This document shows, piece by piece, positions 35,347 to 46,635 of a DNA stretch of 64,000 bases. The notes below the pieces were generated by a model. That model made no database searches. It worked only from the letters and a program-made list of their open reading frames with translations, and was not told where the DNA came from. Made by a program: the position numbers and the translations under genes. Numbering within the stretch: position 1 is the first letter of the stretch; the number at the start of each line of letters is the position of its first letter. Origin of the DNA: Anaeramoeba flamelloides. Lineage: Eukaryota; Metamonada; Anaeramoebidae. The stretch lies in assembly GCA_027625915.1 (NCBI GenBank), contig JANTQA010000036.1, forward strand, positions 6,779,001 through 6,843,000. The letters run 5' to 3'.

Positions 35347-37324
35347 TAATTTTTTCAAAATTTTACATTTAAATTGTTTAAGAACTAAGTTAACACCCCT
35401 GAAAACTGTTTAGTTATTGTGTTATTTTGCATTCACTTCTCAAAAAGAATTTTCATTATTTAGAAACTGTTATGAAAAAGGTACAAATTACCAAGTTAAA
35501 ATTAACATAAACCTAACAAAAAAATTTCAAATAGAATTTTGAAGAAAAATTTGAAAAAAAAAAAAAGTCTTTAAAGGATTTTCAAGAGCAAGTTCAAATT
35601 TAAAAATATTGCCTACTTGCAAAAGCAACTAAAAATGATATTTAACACAGCTTGGGGAGTTGATTTGTGTTTGAGATCTGAAATAGAAATTAATAAAATT
35701 AAATTTTGAGCGGAATTAAGAAAACTAAAATGGTCAAAATTGTTGAAAATGTGGAAATATCCTATTTTTTTTTTGTAATATAAATTCTCAATAGGTAAAT
35801 TTAACTGAGATTATGGAATTTTTTCAATGGCGTTTTTATCAACAATTTCATCATTTTTAGCTGAAAAAGTAGTTTCAGGGATATTTTTTTTTTTTAGTTC
35901 GGCTTATTTCCCCAATTAATATACAAGAAAAATCCTTGTTTTTGTAAACATATAAATTCAATTTCATTCTTGGTTAGGTACCAAAGCTATTTTTTTTTTT
36001 CGGATCGAGGTAAAAAAAGAAAAATAAAAATACAACAAATATTATTTCTCAAAAAATGTGAAAAAGTAAACTTTGAGGAGATATTATTTTTGAAGGAAAG
36101 GGGTACATTGTAACATATGTACAATTTTAATATGACAGGCTTACTGAAAAAAGTTTTTTTTTTGAATCCCATTGGATATTGAAACTTTTAAGTCATAATA
36201 TCGTTTTGTATTATATTTGCGAAAATAACCAAAAGGATACAAGATTTAAATCTTTAATTTTTCAATTTTTTTAAAAAAAAATTTTTTTGATTAAATTTTT
36301 GGTTTTTTATTAAATTAAATTTTGAATCAAAAATGTTTTTATGGGAAATATTGAAATTAATCATAGTGTAACCCCATAAAATACACCTGGGAATGTGTTC
36401 ATTTTTTAAAAAAATATTGTCTTTTTTAAACACCCAACATAATAGATTACGGTTAGAGAGAAACTTGTTGAAAATTAATTAATGAAAAAAAAATATTCAC
36501 AAAGTATATTTTCCGAGATTTATTTTCTTTATCTAATTAGTTTGAATAATATAAAACAAAACATTTTTTTGGATTTCTCCAACACATTACTTATTTATTA
36601 TTACATTAAAAACCATTTTTTTACAAATATTTTCTTTTAAATTATAGACCAATATCAACTAATAACACATTGACAAGATTTTTTCTTAAACTTAGTATAA
36701 AGGAACTTCATTCATGGAATCAAAAAACAGTTACAAAATTTTCAGTCGAAAGATTAATAAAAATTGACAAAAAATCAGAAATCATAAATTTTGAAATTAT
36801 TTTGAGTTTTCATTTTAATCAACAATAAATAATTATTAAAAATCAAACAAATACATCTAATAAATCTTAATTTCCAAATAATAATTCCAAAATTTATCCT
36901 ATTTTCCGAATAAAACTAGAATTAGATCAATTAAATGAAAATTTAGATTTTAAAATCCATTTTGAGAATTTCTTTTGAAATAAAAAATAATTTATTGATT
37001 AAAAAATTTTAGAAACAAAAGTATTTACATGAAGAATTAAAACCAAAAACTCAATAAGAAGAAATAATTGTATCAAATTTTATTGATAAGATCAATAAAT
37101 AAAGGATTTTTTTTATTTTGTCAAGTTCAATTTTTTTCATTTTTTTGAATTTCCATTTTTTAATTGGTATCTAAATATAATATACTAGGATATATCCCAG
37201 TCTCATATTTATTAAAATATTAATGTATTTGGTTAAAGAAATGATTTGATGAATTCAGTTTCATATTTATGGTAGCAATTAATATTTGAAAAAGATACTT
37301 ACTTCTTTAATTGATTTGACAGTA

Positions 37325-37405
37325 ATAAACGTGAATTCCAAATTTTGAACACACCAAAATCCAATTTTTGAAAAAAAAAAAAAAGCTTATTTAATCGATT
37401 CTAGT
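37325..37405 (+). repeat. Repeat I, copy 2
   Basis: AACACACCAAAATCCAATTT, an A-run, then CTTATTTAATCGATTCTAG. It is the partner of 19750-19835. Confidence 0.5.
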
Positions 37406-37427
37406 GAAAGAATTTGTTTAGGGGACT

Positions 37428-37467
37428 AATCTCTATTAAATTTTTTTACCTAAATTTAATAGAGATT
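37428..37467. repeat. Perfect 16-bp stem-loop
   Basis: AATCTCTATTAAATTT and AAATTTAATAGAGATT are exact complements around an 8-base loop. No family was recognised. Confidence 0.7.
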
Positions 37468-37690
37468 GAGAAAATTTATAGCCAATTACTTAGATTTGAA
37501 AAAGCCTGTTTATTTTTATATTAAATACATTTCTAGAGAAGGAATCCTTATTTAGAAATTGGCCAAAAAAAAAAAATATTAGAGAATAGTCCCTTAAAAA
37601 AAATTCAAAAAATGAATCTAGTTATTTTTTTGTCAGAATAAAAACTATTTTATGTTTGATATTTTAATAAAGTGTGTACTCTTATGAATT

Positions 37691-37764
37691 TTGTGCCTTA
37701 CTTTTTGATTTTTATTGTGCCTTAAATTTTGAAGAAAGTTTATACCTTGAAAGTGGAACTGACT
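37691..37764. mobile_element. Family B MITE, right-half relic
   Basis: TTGTGCCTTACTTTTTGATT, TTTTTATTGTGCCTTAAATTTTG, AAGAAAGTTTATACCTTGAAAGTG and GAACTGACTATA form the right arm of family B. The left arm is gone. Confidence 0.65.
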
Positions 37765-38039
37765 ATACAGTGTAGTAAATAACTTGTGTTTTTTATTTTA
37801 ATCTTTTACCAAAAATTGACTCCTGCAAAAAATATTGGCTGACTGTAGAAATAAAAGAAACAAATCAATGGGATTACAACAGCATATAAACACAAAATAG
37901 GGTTCTTTTAAATCAATTTTTGAAAATGAATTATGAAGATATTGAATGATTAAAATGTAATTTTCTCTACAAAAAAAGAGAAAAAGATTTCATTTTTGAT
38001 TTTTAATAAGAAAATACATTTAATCTCAAGTTATTTTGA

Positions 38040-38250
38040 TGAATATAACTAAATTTTTGAAACAAAAGCATTTAATATTATTGAACCATTTCGTTTAATC
38101 AAAGATCTAACCTCTAAAGCCTATTTGAAACCCAACAAAGAATATATTTGTTCCTTCCTATCTTCAAATACCCAAACCTGAAAAAAAAACACGAGTTAAA
38201 TATTGTGATGGGTTAAAGGTTGTCAACATGGGTTATTTACATCACTGTAG
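38040..38250 (+). repeat. Repeat J, copy 2
   Basis: GAAACAAAAGCATTTAATAT, AAAGATCTAACCTCTAAAG and TCTTCAAATACCCAAA match copy 1 at 21585-21790 in order. Confidence 0.45.
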
Positions 38251-38626
38251 TTTAAAAAAACTTTTTCAAAACTTGTTTAATCTCAATACTTTTTCCAATA
38301 GAATTGAAAACCTATAATAGCATTTGGTTTTCACAGTATTTCGAACGTACGTAAAAAAAAATGTAACTAAGGATTGTCAAAAGATTCAGCCCCACTTTAT
38401 TTTGGTTTTCGTTAAAAAAAGCAATTTAAATAATATAGGAATAATGATAAGAAATTTTTGTTTTGAGAGATTTCAAGGAGAGTTAATGAACGGAAAAATG
38501 TCATAAACATTTTGAAGTCATGAACAAACAAGAAAAATATGGGAGTGAATGAAAGGCACCATAAAAATTTTGTTTGAATTTTTTTTTGGCGTGAAGGAAT
38601 TGGGTGACTAGAATTTGATTCTCTTT

Positions 38627-39082
38627 TTATTTTGCTTTTGTCAATTCTTCTAATCGATTTCCAAAATAAGAATAGAGTCTCCAACCATACTCATAAAGAA
38701 GCTTTGCGTGTGCGACACCCGTTGCAACATAGAAAATCCACCCGCTTGTGGATCGAAGGAAGAGTAAAGGAAAAACGAAAAGTATCGATAAGGCATATTT
38801 GATCCAAATCTTTTGTTTTTTGAGTGATTCCAGATCCAAATTGCTTGATGCTTCAATTTTAGGAAACCAAAAATTAAATAATGTAGCAACGACAACAATT
38901 AGGGTTGTGTTGACAAAATAGTTAAGCAACACAGAAAGCACAAGCAAAAGAAAAATTGCTCCTGTTCCTTGAACCATTGGCTCCGCTGAGAGGACAAGTG
39001 ATTTTACTCTACTAGGCTGGATCTTAAGTAAGTGTGGATACAAGTGAAGTAGATCCGTTTTTGCTTCGTTGATGTAATTCAT
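38627..39082 (-). CDS. Small four-helix membrane protein, PRA1/ARL6IP5-like topology
   Basis: A complete single-exon ORF of 151 aa, ATG at 39082, TAA at the left end. A soluble N-terminal part (MNYINEAKTDLLHLYPHLL) is followed by two close hydrophobic hairpins: GTGAIFLLLVLSVLLNYFV with TLIVVVATLFNFWF, and KYALSILFVFPLLFLRS with GWIFYVATGVAHAKLLYEYG. The tail (NRLEELTKAK) is charged. Length, helix spacing and the short link between hairpins fit the PRA1/Yip3 family of ER-Golgi proteins, whose ends read like FIHASLRLRNLKNKLE. I do not see a diagnostic N-x-xYY-x-xNY motif, so a reticulon-like or other ER-shaping protein is also possible. The composition is clearly less AT-rich than the flanks, which supports a real gene. 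Confidence 0.75.
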   Translation of the reverse strand: MNYINEAKTDLLHLYPHLLKIQPSRVKSLVLSAEPMVQGTGAIFLLLVLSVLLNYFVNTTLIVVVATLFNFWFPKIEASSNLDLESLKKQKIWIKYALSILFVFPLLFLRSTSGWIFYVATGVAHAKLLYEYGWRLYSYFGNRLEELTKAK

Positions 39083-41535
39083 GAAAAAAATCTCTGAGAA
39101 GAAAATAAGAAAAAATAAGATTCTTGCTCAGAAGAAGATCTCAAGACGAAATTGCCAAAAGGGTAATTATTTTTACTGTAGAAATTATTTGGTTTGTAAG
39201 GATATTATCAAAAGGATTATTTGGGTTGGTTATTCCTCAAAAAAAAATTTGTTTTTAGTCAACAGAACATTTTATCCTTTTAAGGGATTGTCGAATAAAA
39301 TAGAGATAAAACATAATCAGTCCATGTTATTTTAGAGCAGAAACTTAATGTTTAATCTGATTCGGATGTTTTGAAATTTCTATTTTAGCATTACTTTATT
39401 TAATTTCTTTAAGGGAATAGCCTCACATTACTGTTATCAAAATAAAGCGTGCAAAAAAATTTAATCCGTGTTTCAAAAGAAAAAGCGTGTTTTTTTATTA
39501 TAGAAGACCTTTACATCAACTGGCCAAAGAAAACAACAATTATACCTGCTTAAATATGATATTGGTTTCTTAAAGTTCTATTATTTAAAAAGAAATTCTA
39601 AAAATGAAGGATCAAATTGGAGAATTTATCTTTTAAATAGAGTCTATTTTTATTGAAAATTTTTATATCAAAAAAACAAAAAAAATTCAAAAAAATTGAG
39701 AAAATTATTGATATAAAATACTAATTGCGTTCCTAATTTATATTTTACTGAAAATATCTAGATTTTTACTTTATAAAATTGATTTGAACTTAGGTATAGT
39801 AATGGTATTAAATTGGTTGTAGCCTTGGAACAAGAAGAAAAAAAATCACGAATTATATTTTGAAACACGGATTATAGTTGTTGTGCACTCATTATTTTGA
39901 TCTCTGTACTTTTTCACTTTTTCAATTTAAGGGATTAGTATCAACTTTAGATTTCTCTTTAATCAAAGTATGTTTTAATTAGGTGTAAATGTTATTAGTG
40001 TGTGATATATCTGAAATAGCTTCTAAAAATCTGTTATAAATCTTAGTACACAATAAATTATTACATTTTTTACTTAGGATTACTCTTAAAAATTTTCATT
40101 TTGGAATTTTTTTTTAAATTCCTTTTCCAAAATCTTGTAAATAAAAACCCAATATAATAGCATTCCGCGATTTAACAATTAGGATTTAGAAATTCCAAAA
40201 GTAACTATTTTTTATAATTTTTCAATTTCAAAGATTAACCTCAATAATAATCAATATAAAAAAAGCGAAAGACTGATTATTATTGTTTTCCTTTTTATAA
40301 AATTAATTTTGTTTTCAATACTGTTATTTCCCAATTAATATATGAAAATTTTTATTTACATTTTTCCCAAATTTTTTTTTCACATAGTTCTACACAAAAA
40401 AACTATATCAGTCTTATTAAACCTTCTCAACTAGAGTACCCGTATATTTTACAGTTCGTTCAATCATCTTATTTCATTATATTTTAAATTCCTTCTCTTA
40501 TTATCAATAATTTCCAAGTAGGTTAGTCAACTCCAAGTAGAAAATATAATTCAGTTCTTTTTAAATATTTTTAAATTGTCCATTTTCCAATATCAAAAAA
40601 TATTACAATAACGTAACATCTTTATCTCTGAGATATTTTGACTTTTTATTATCATTCAAATCTGGATTAAAGAAATTTAAGAAAATATATTTATAATAAT
40701 ACATCAATATCATTTAAAAAGTTTTATTTTAAACTTGATGATATTTAGTTTAATTTGGAGTGCAAAGGATATAAGGTAATATATTTATAGCTAAATAATG
40801 GGACAAGAAGAATAAGTACCATTTGAATTTTAAATTCATGTTTTGTGTCATCTAAAAAGCAATTTTTGAACCTTGTAATGCATGGCCAAAGTTTTAAAAA
40901 AAATATTTATCAGATTATCAGAAGGTATCTACTTTCCAAATTATGATTAATAGATTCGACTAGACATCACAATTATTTATGTTAACTATTTATCCCAAAA
41001 TATTGCCCTATGAACCAAAATCAACCCAAAAAATTGTAGTAATTCAAAAAACGAAAGACACTCCTAGTTTAGGATCAGTTCACTTCTTAAATATTATGGG
41101 AAAAATATTATCTTCTATTATTATCCAATTAAAAAAATGAAAATTTTTCGTTCCCTTTCAAAAAATTTTTCTAGTTTATTAGTTGAAGAAAATCCAAAGA
41201 TCCTTACAACACCATTTCAAAACGAAATTATTAGACAATAAATAACACTTCCTTAATTCACTAAGAGATAAAATTTTTACTCTACTAATTTGATTGTAGC
41301 AGTAATAATTAAAACACTTTTCTTCAACATTTACCATTTAAAAAGTATTTCAAATAATTTTGAAATCTCAAACTCTTCACATTAATTCCTTTTACGTGTT
41401 AAAAAATTCAAGTACACTCACCTTTCAAGGAAAAAAGAAAAGATCTGTCAAAATAGCAAGAAATAATTGAAACAAGTGTTTTCCATAAAGTCATTTTTTT
41501 AATATTTCTCTCATAAATCAACAAATAAAATTTTG
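39083..41535. other. Intergenic desert, 2.45 kb, divergent gene pair
   Basis: This region lies between the start of the small membrane protein (minus) and the start of the NEF1-like gene (plus), so both promoters should lie here. No gene is supported. Repeat F copy 2 is at 39955-40320. The last 70 bases before 41536 are T-rich, then AATCAACAAATAAAATTTTG directly before the ATG. Confidence 0.6.
39955..40320 (+). repeat. Repeat F, copy 2
   Basis: Aligns with the complement of 10890-11260: GTTTTAATTAGGTGTAAATG, GTTATAAATCTTAGTACACA, ATTTCAAAGATTAACCTCAA, and ATTGTTTTCCTTTTTATAAA. Confidence 0.6.
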
Positions 41536-42196
41536 ATGAAGAATAATACACGCAAAATGAAATTAACAAAGAACTTTAATTTTCTTTTAGTTGGTTTACC
41601 GTGTTTATTTATTTTTCTTTATGTTGGAGGAAGAACGGTCTGTTTTGTCTTAAGTTTAGGGATCTTATTTTTAACAATTTTGCATATTATTGGCCATCAA
41701 AAAAGGATCTTGGCATTTTTTTGGTTGTTAATTATCAATTTAGAAATCGCCTTGTTGTTTATTCCAATTTCTGCACGATCTTTGGAACACCTACCTGCAG
41801 GCAGTAGTGCCTTTTTAACAAGCAATATGTTTTTATTTATCATTATCTTTGGGCTTTATGTAAGTTTCCAAATGGAATGGTTTTCACAATATTTTTCCAA
41901 CGAGACATTGAGAATTCTCGAGAAAGCATTATATTCTTCCTTCCCATCGGTTTCGTCTGTACTTTTAACATATGCTTCGTCGCCTTTTGTTTCTCTTGTA
42001 TTTTTACCCTATGTATTATTAGGGATCTTATTTGTGAATTTTCTATTATTTGTCCTGCCTCAAAGATCTTCTTTTGCCATTTCTTCAAATATGAAAGAAA
42101 ACGAAAACGGCAACTACAACAAAAAACCGAACCAAAATCAAAAAAACAGAAACAAAAAAGTAAAAGAAAAAGAAAAAGAAAAAGGAAAAGGAAAAA

Positions 42197-42230
<34 letters not shown>

Positions 42231-44598
42231 AGAAAAAGAAAAAGAAAAAGAAAAAAACAAAAAAGAAATCGAACTAGGAGGTACAATTAAGATTTACCCA
42301 ACCAAAGAAAGAAATAGTTTAAAGGAAACGCAAATCTTAGGAAAGGCACAATATTTAATTAATACCATTTTGTTAATAGTCTACCCAACTGGCATGGAAT
42401 TTGTTGTCTCAAAAAACGTATTACTAACGAACAAAGTCTATTCCATTCACTTAATCACCGTGTTTTCCTTGACAATATTTTTTTTAGGGTTAACTGCCAA
42501 TCGTGGCTCGATCGACTGGATTATTTCAAAAAGGTATTTAAAGCAAATAAGAATTATCTTTATCTTGATTTCAACTCTTAGCCTGACTTCGTGCTTAAAT
42601 TATGGGTATTTACAAACATTACATGTAGGTGATCATATCTCGATACTTTTATTACAAAACATGACCTTCATCTTGACCTTTTTATTTGAGTTCCATTGGT
42701 TAAAGATTATTAACTTTAATAAAATTCAACAAAATGTATTTATTGTATTTACAATAATTTTCATGGGCTTGGTTGCAAGGGTATTTTTATTAAATATTTA
42801 TGTCTCGGTTTTTTTAGTGATTAGCGCGGCGTTTTTAGCTCATTTTTATTTTGCAAAAAAATTATATTCCTTGCTAATTTTCGCTCTATGCATTACGACA
42901 ATATTAATCTTATTTCTGTATTACAACATTTGGTCAATTGAATATCATTTTTCCGAATTCTTTGGAATCAATTCCAAAATAATGAGTATTTTAATCATCA
43001 GTTGTTTTTTATTTGCATTAATAATTCTAATTTCGTTATTGATCAAGAATTGGAATTTGCTTGGAATAATTTTAACACTATATTGCTTGCTATTGTTAAT
43101 TTTGGAACCAATTCTATGCTCAACAGATTTACAAGGATCGTTCATTGCCCTATTGTCAACCATTTTTGGTTTGATTGCAATATACCATTTAGTGTTCAAT
43201 AAGAAAATCAATCAAACAAGTCATTGGCTCAGCACGTCCTTTTTAATTACAAAGCTAATTGTAATTTTTCAACAGTTTTTTTTAATAACAACGCATAACA
43301 ATAATCAAAATTTCCATCAATATAATCAAAGTTGGAATTTGATTTTCGTATTGCCCATTAGTATTTTAATTTCGGCCTTATCTTCCTTATTTTATTTCCA
43401 TTCAAAATCCCACCCAACCTATATGAGTAGAATCAGTGCGTTGGCACATATTTGCTGCATCATTGGCCCCATTTTTTTGCTAGTTGAAGAATTTGCCTTT
43501 AAAAAATTAGCATTTATTGCTAGAATCTCTTGGACAATTATCATTTCAAGTATTTCACTGACACCACTTTCTTTTAAACACTTTTCCTATAATTCAATTT
43601 ACAAAAAAATAAATTTTACTGCCTTTATTTCGGGCATTGTATTGCTTTGGGTTTCAGAGGATTTAATATTAATCATTCCCACAGTATTATTGATTGCTAA
43701 AATTTCCAAAATAGTTGTAATTTATAATAATTTGGTATATAAATTAGGCTTTAGTGCCATATTAGGAACCACTTTAGGAATTTATTATTCGAAATATTAT
43801 ATCAAATATGATCTTGATACAAATTTAAAAATTGTTCCAAATTTGAACATTTCAATTCTTTGCTCGATTACAGTCACCTTTGCTACTCTAACATTATTGA
43901 CATTCTCCCAAAAAAAGAGAAATTATAAAAATATCAAGCTTGATGAAAAAATAAATTTTAATTTTTTAAAGAATAAAATGTTTCATATTTCAATATTATT
44001 AATGTGGATTTCTCCTCTTTTTTTATTTATCGTGGAAAAGGACACCTTTAATTCAGTTTTATTAATTACAATGATAAATTTAACAATTGCATTATTCGCA
44101 AAAATTAAACCTCAAAAATCAAAAACAATTTGGACAAATTTTGCTTTAATTTTTGGAATAGTTGGATCAATTAGAATCTCATATGAATTGGGATATTTGC
44201 AAATCGGTACCATTGCCCTATCGCCACTTTGGTTACTATTAAATAAAGACAACACAATATTCTTTTCTTTTGTCAGCCATCGAAAAAGACATATACCTAG
44301 CTTCCTTTCATCATTTTTCATTTTATTATTATCTTCAAAAAACTTGTTATTTCGTCATCACAATTATTTCGAATTTTTGCTTCTAATAGCCGTATTAATT
44401 GTAGATCCAATCCTTTTTTTATTTGCTAAAAATAGGAAAAAAATGCATTTCATTTTGATGTTATTGCCAAATACCCTTATTTGCTTTTATACCAAAATAT
44501 TAAATACCTTTCTTCTTTCAGTTATCGGTATCATATTCGCTTCAATTAGACTTATTGATGAAGACAAAAAATTACAAAAAAAAAAAAAATATCTTTAA
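41536..44598 (+). CDS. NEF1-like polytopic membrane protein
   Basis: A single exon of 1020 aa; the ATG at 41536 is chosen because the codon before it is TTG. There are roughly 22-26 hydrophobic helices over the whole length. Three regions match plant NO EXINE FORMATION 1 (NEF1) in order. VSFQMEWFSQ with ILEKALYSSFPSVSSVL matches SLQFKWLQ..ALERLLFACVPFTASSL. QILGKAQYLI with GLTANRGSIDWI matches FILGQLES..YASTRGGLWWV. LSPLWLLLNKDNTIFFSF with HRKRHIPSFLSS matches LAPILLLLNQDSDLLSGFGDKQRYFP. In Arabidopsis NEF1 is needed for pollen wall and plastid membrane integrity. Its molecular activity is not established, so the role in this protist is open. A KEKEK/NENEN insert at about residues 185-240 sits in the loop after the sixth or so helix, where plant NEF1 has a short linker. 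Confidence 0.85.
42140..42265 (+). repeat. Coding microsatellite GAAAAA/GAAAAC in a membrane-protein loop
   Basis: Tandem hexamers AAAGAA, AAAGGA and AACGAA encode KEKEKGKG, NENENENE and KEKEKEKE. The tract is flanked directly by conserved helices of the NEF1-like protein, so it is an in-frame expansion in a tolerant loop. Confidence 0.85.
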
Positions 44599-46635
44599 TT
44601 TTTTTTTTTTTTGTTTTTTTAATTCATATTTAAACTTCGACTTTTTTTTTGAATATCAATAATTAATTTTTCTTTAATTGTTGATTTCAAACTATCTAAT
44701 ATCAGGAAATAAATGTTGTAAATAATCTTTATTTTTAATTTTTATTCTAATTTGTGGAAATTATTTTTTAATAATAAACAGTAACTATTTTTTTTTATTT
44801 ATTTATTTTTTCATCAAGTAAAAACTCAAATTCAAAATGTTTGAAACTGTTAAAACAGTTAAAAGAATCATAATATTATAATTTCATTCATTTTGGAAAT
44901 AAAATTTGTTATTTTGTAAAATATCTAATTCATTTTTTTATTAGTTTTTTTTGGTTTTCATTTGATTTTTTCAATTATTTAACCTTGTTTTATTCAATCA
45001 ATAATTTTTTTCGAATCTTTGATATTATGTGAAAGTTAGTTTCTTTTTAAATAGAATTTAAATAAATTGACCTATGTATTTTTTTATTTCCCAAATCAAC
45101 ATTTTCAACACACCCTTGATTTATTTGTTTGAGAATTATTTATTTTTTGTTTTTTGTGATTAAGGTAATTTATAAACATTTGTTAACATTTCAATTAGTG
45201 ATTGATATTAATTTGGTATTTCTTTGAGAATTTATTAAATAATATTTTTTGTTCATAAATCGAATTGTGGTGTTTTTAAAATTTTGAATTGGGGTTTAAT
45301 TAAAAAATCAATAAAAAAAAAATTATATAATCTGTGATTTTTAATTTTATCTTTTCGGAATCTAGTCAAGTAGATAATACAGTATCCAAATTTCTAAATT
45401 CATAAAATATTTCAGGATGTTTTTTAACCTTTTCCTTTTTTTAGGATCCCAAAAAATTTTCAATTCTTCGATTTCATCTTTTGCATTTTTTTCAAATATC
45501 CAAGTGCTTTTTTTTGATTTTAAAAATGAAATTGTTTGAAATTTGAAAAAAATAAAATATTGATTATAAATTCTATTTCTTTCTTTTCACAAATAAAAGT
45601 TTAAGTTTCAATGGTTTAGACAATTATAATTAATAGAATATAAAAACGATTGGAAAATATCTTACTTTTGGTATGTCCAGTATAATTACAAAATTCAAAA
45701 ACCTTCTAAAAAGGAAAAAAAACTCGAATATGTTATTAAAAGAAATCCTACAACCATTTTTAATAATGAATAATCATATTTTCTTCAAATTGATAATAAA
45801 TCAAATTTCCTTAAAACTCTGTTTTCTATCCAAAAAAAAAAAAAAAAAAGCTTAATTTGCATTAACTTTTCAATTAAAATAATCAAATATAAATATAATG
45901 TTGATCAATAAAGGCAAAAAAATAAAATAAAAAATTTTTATTGGAGGATTGATCATTTTTAAACAATTTCGAAAGTGCTGTGTTTCATAATATAACATCG
46001 TTTTAATGAATCATAAAAAAATAAATAGTTTATCAAAGGTGTTGTCTTTTTTCAGACTTTTAAGTTTGGAAGTTTTTTAGAATTTTCAAAAAATAATTTT
46101 TTTTGATATTCACTTTTTTTTAAGCAACTGTAAATCATTTTTTATTTTGTTAGAGAATATATTTGATTTAATTAATTTTTGTGTAAAGCATTAAAGAAAG
46201 AAAATAGAGCCAATTAAAGTCATACTATAACAATATTTAAAAATCTTGCAAAACTTAGAATTGTTAGATTAAATAAAATAAATAAGAAAAATTTTAATTT
46301 ATTTAAAAATTAAAAAGGTGATGAGAATTTTTTAGATTTGAAATTATTTTATCATTTTTAGACAATTTTTGTGTTTTATTTTTTTTATTATTTCTAAAAA
46401 ATAAAGAGAAATGCATCAAATTACAGAATTTGTAAAAAAATGATAAGTGATAGTAAAGATATTTACCTAATAAATTATTAAAAAATTCATTTTAGTAAAG
46501 TATAAAGTTTCAAAAGGAAATTAGAAAAATATTTTTACATTTAAATCTATTATTTTGAAAAACGAGATAAATAAAAAAAAAATAATATTATTATTTTCTT
46601 TTTTGCTTTCGAAGATTTTTATATTTCATTTCTTT
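44599..46635. other. Intergenic, 2 kb, convergent gene ends
   Basis: Very T-rich sequence follows the NEF1-like stop. No gene is supported. A 60-codon ATG frame at 45673-45855 (MSSIITKFKNLLKRKKN...) ends in a run of Lys from poly-A and has no recognisable domain. Confidence 0.55.

Larger units (their letters stand above)
34052..38626. other. Intergenic desert, 4.6 kb
   Basis: No gene is supported. The stretch contains an arm-like relic of element E (34840-34995), a diverged family C copy (35182-35346), repeat I copy 2 (37325-37405), a perfect 16-bp stem (37428-37467), a half copy of family B (37691-37764), and repeat J copy 2 (38040-38250). The last 150 bases before 38627 are the probable 3' UTR of the small membrane protein gene. 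Confidence 0.6.

Noticed and set aside
39081-39335. 84-codon plus-strand frame starting opposite the small membrane protein start
   Set aside because: Composition follows the AT-rich flank and it begins at the start codon of the minus-strand gene; probably chance in the divergent promoter.
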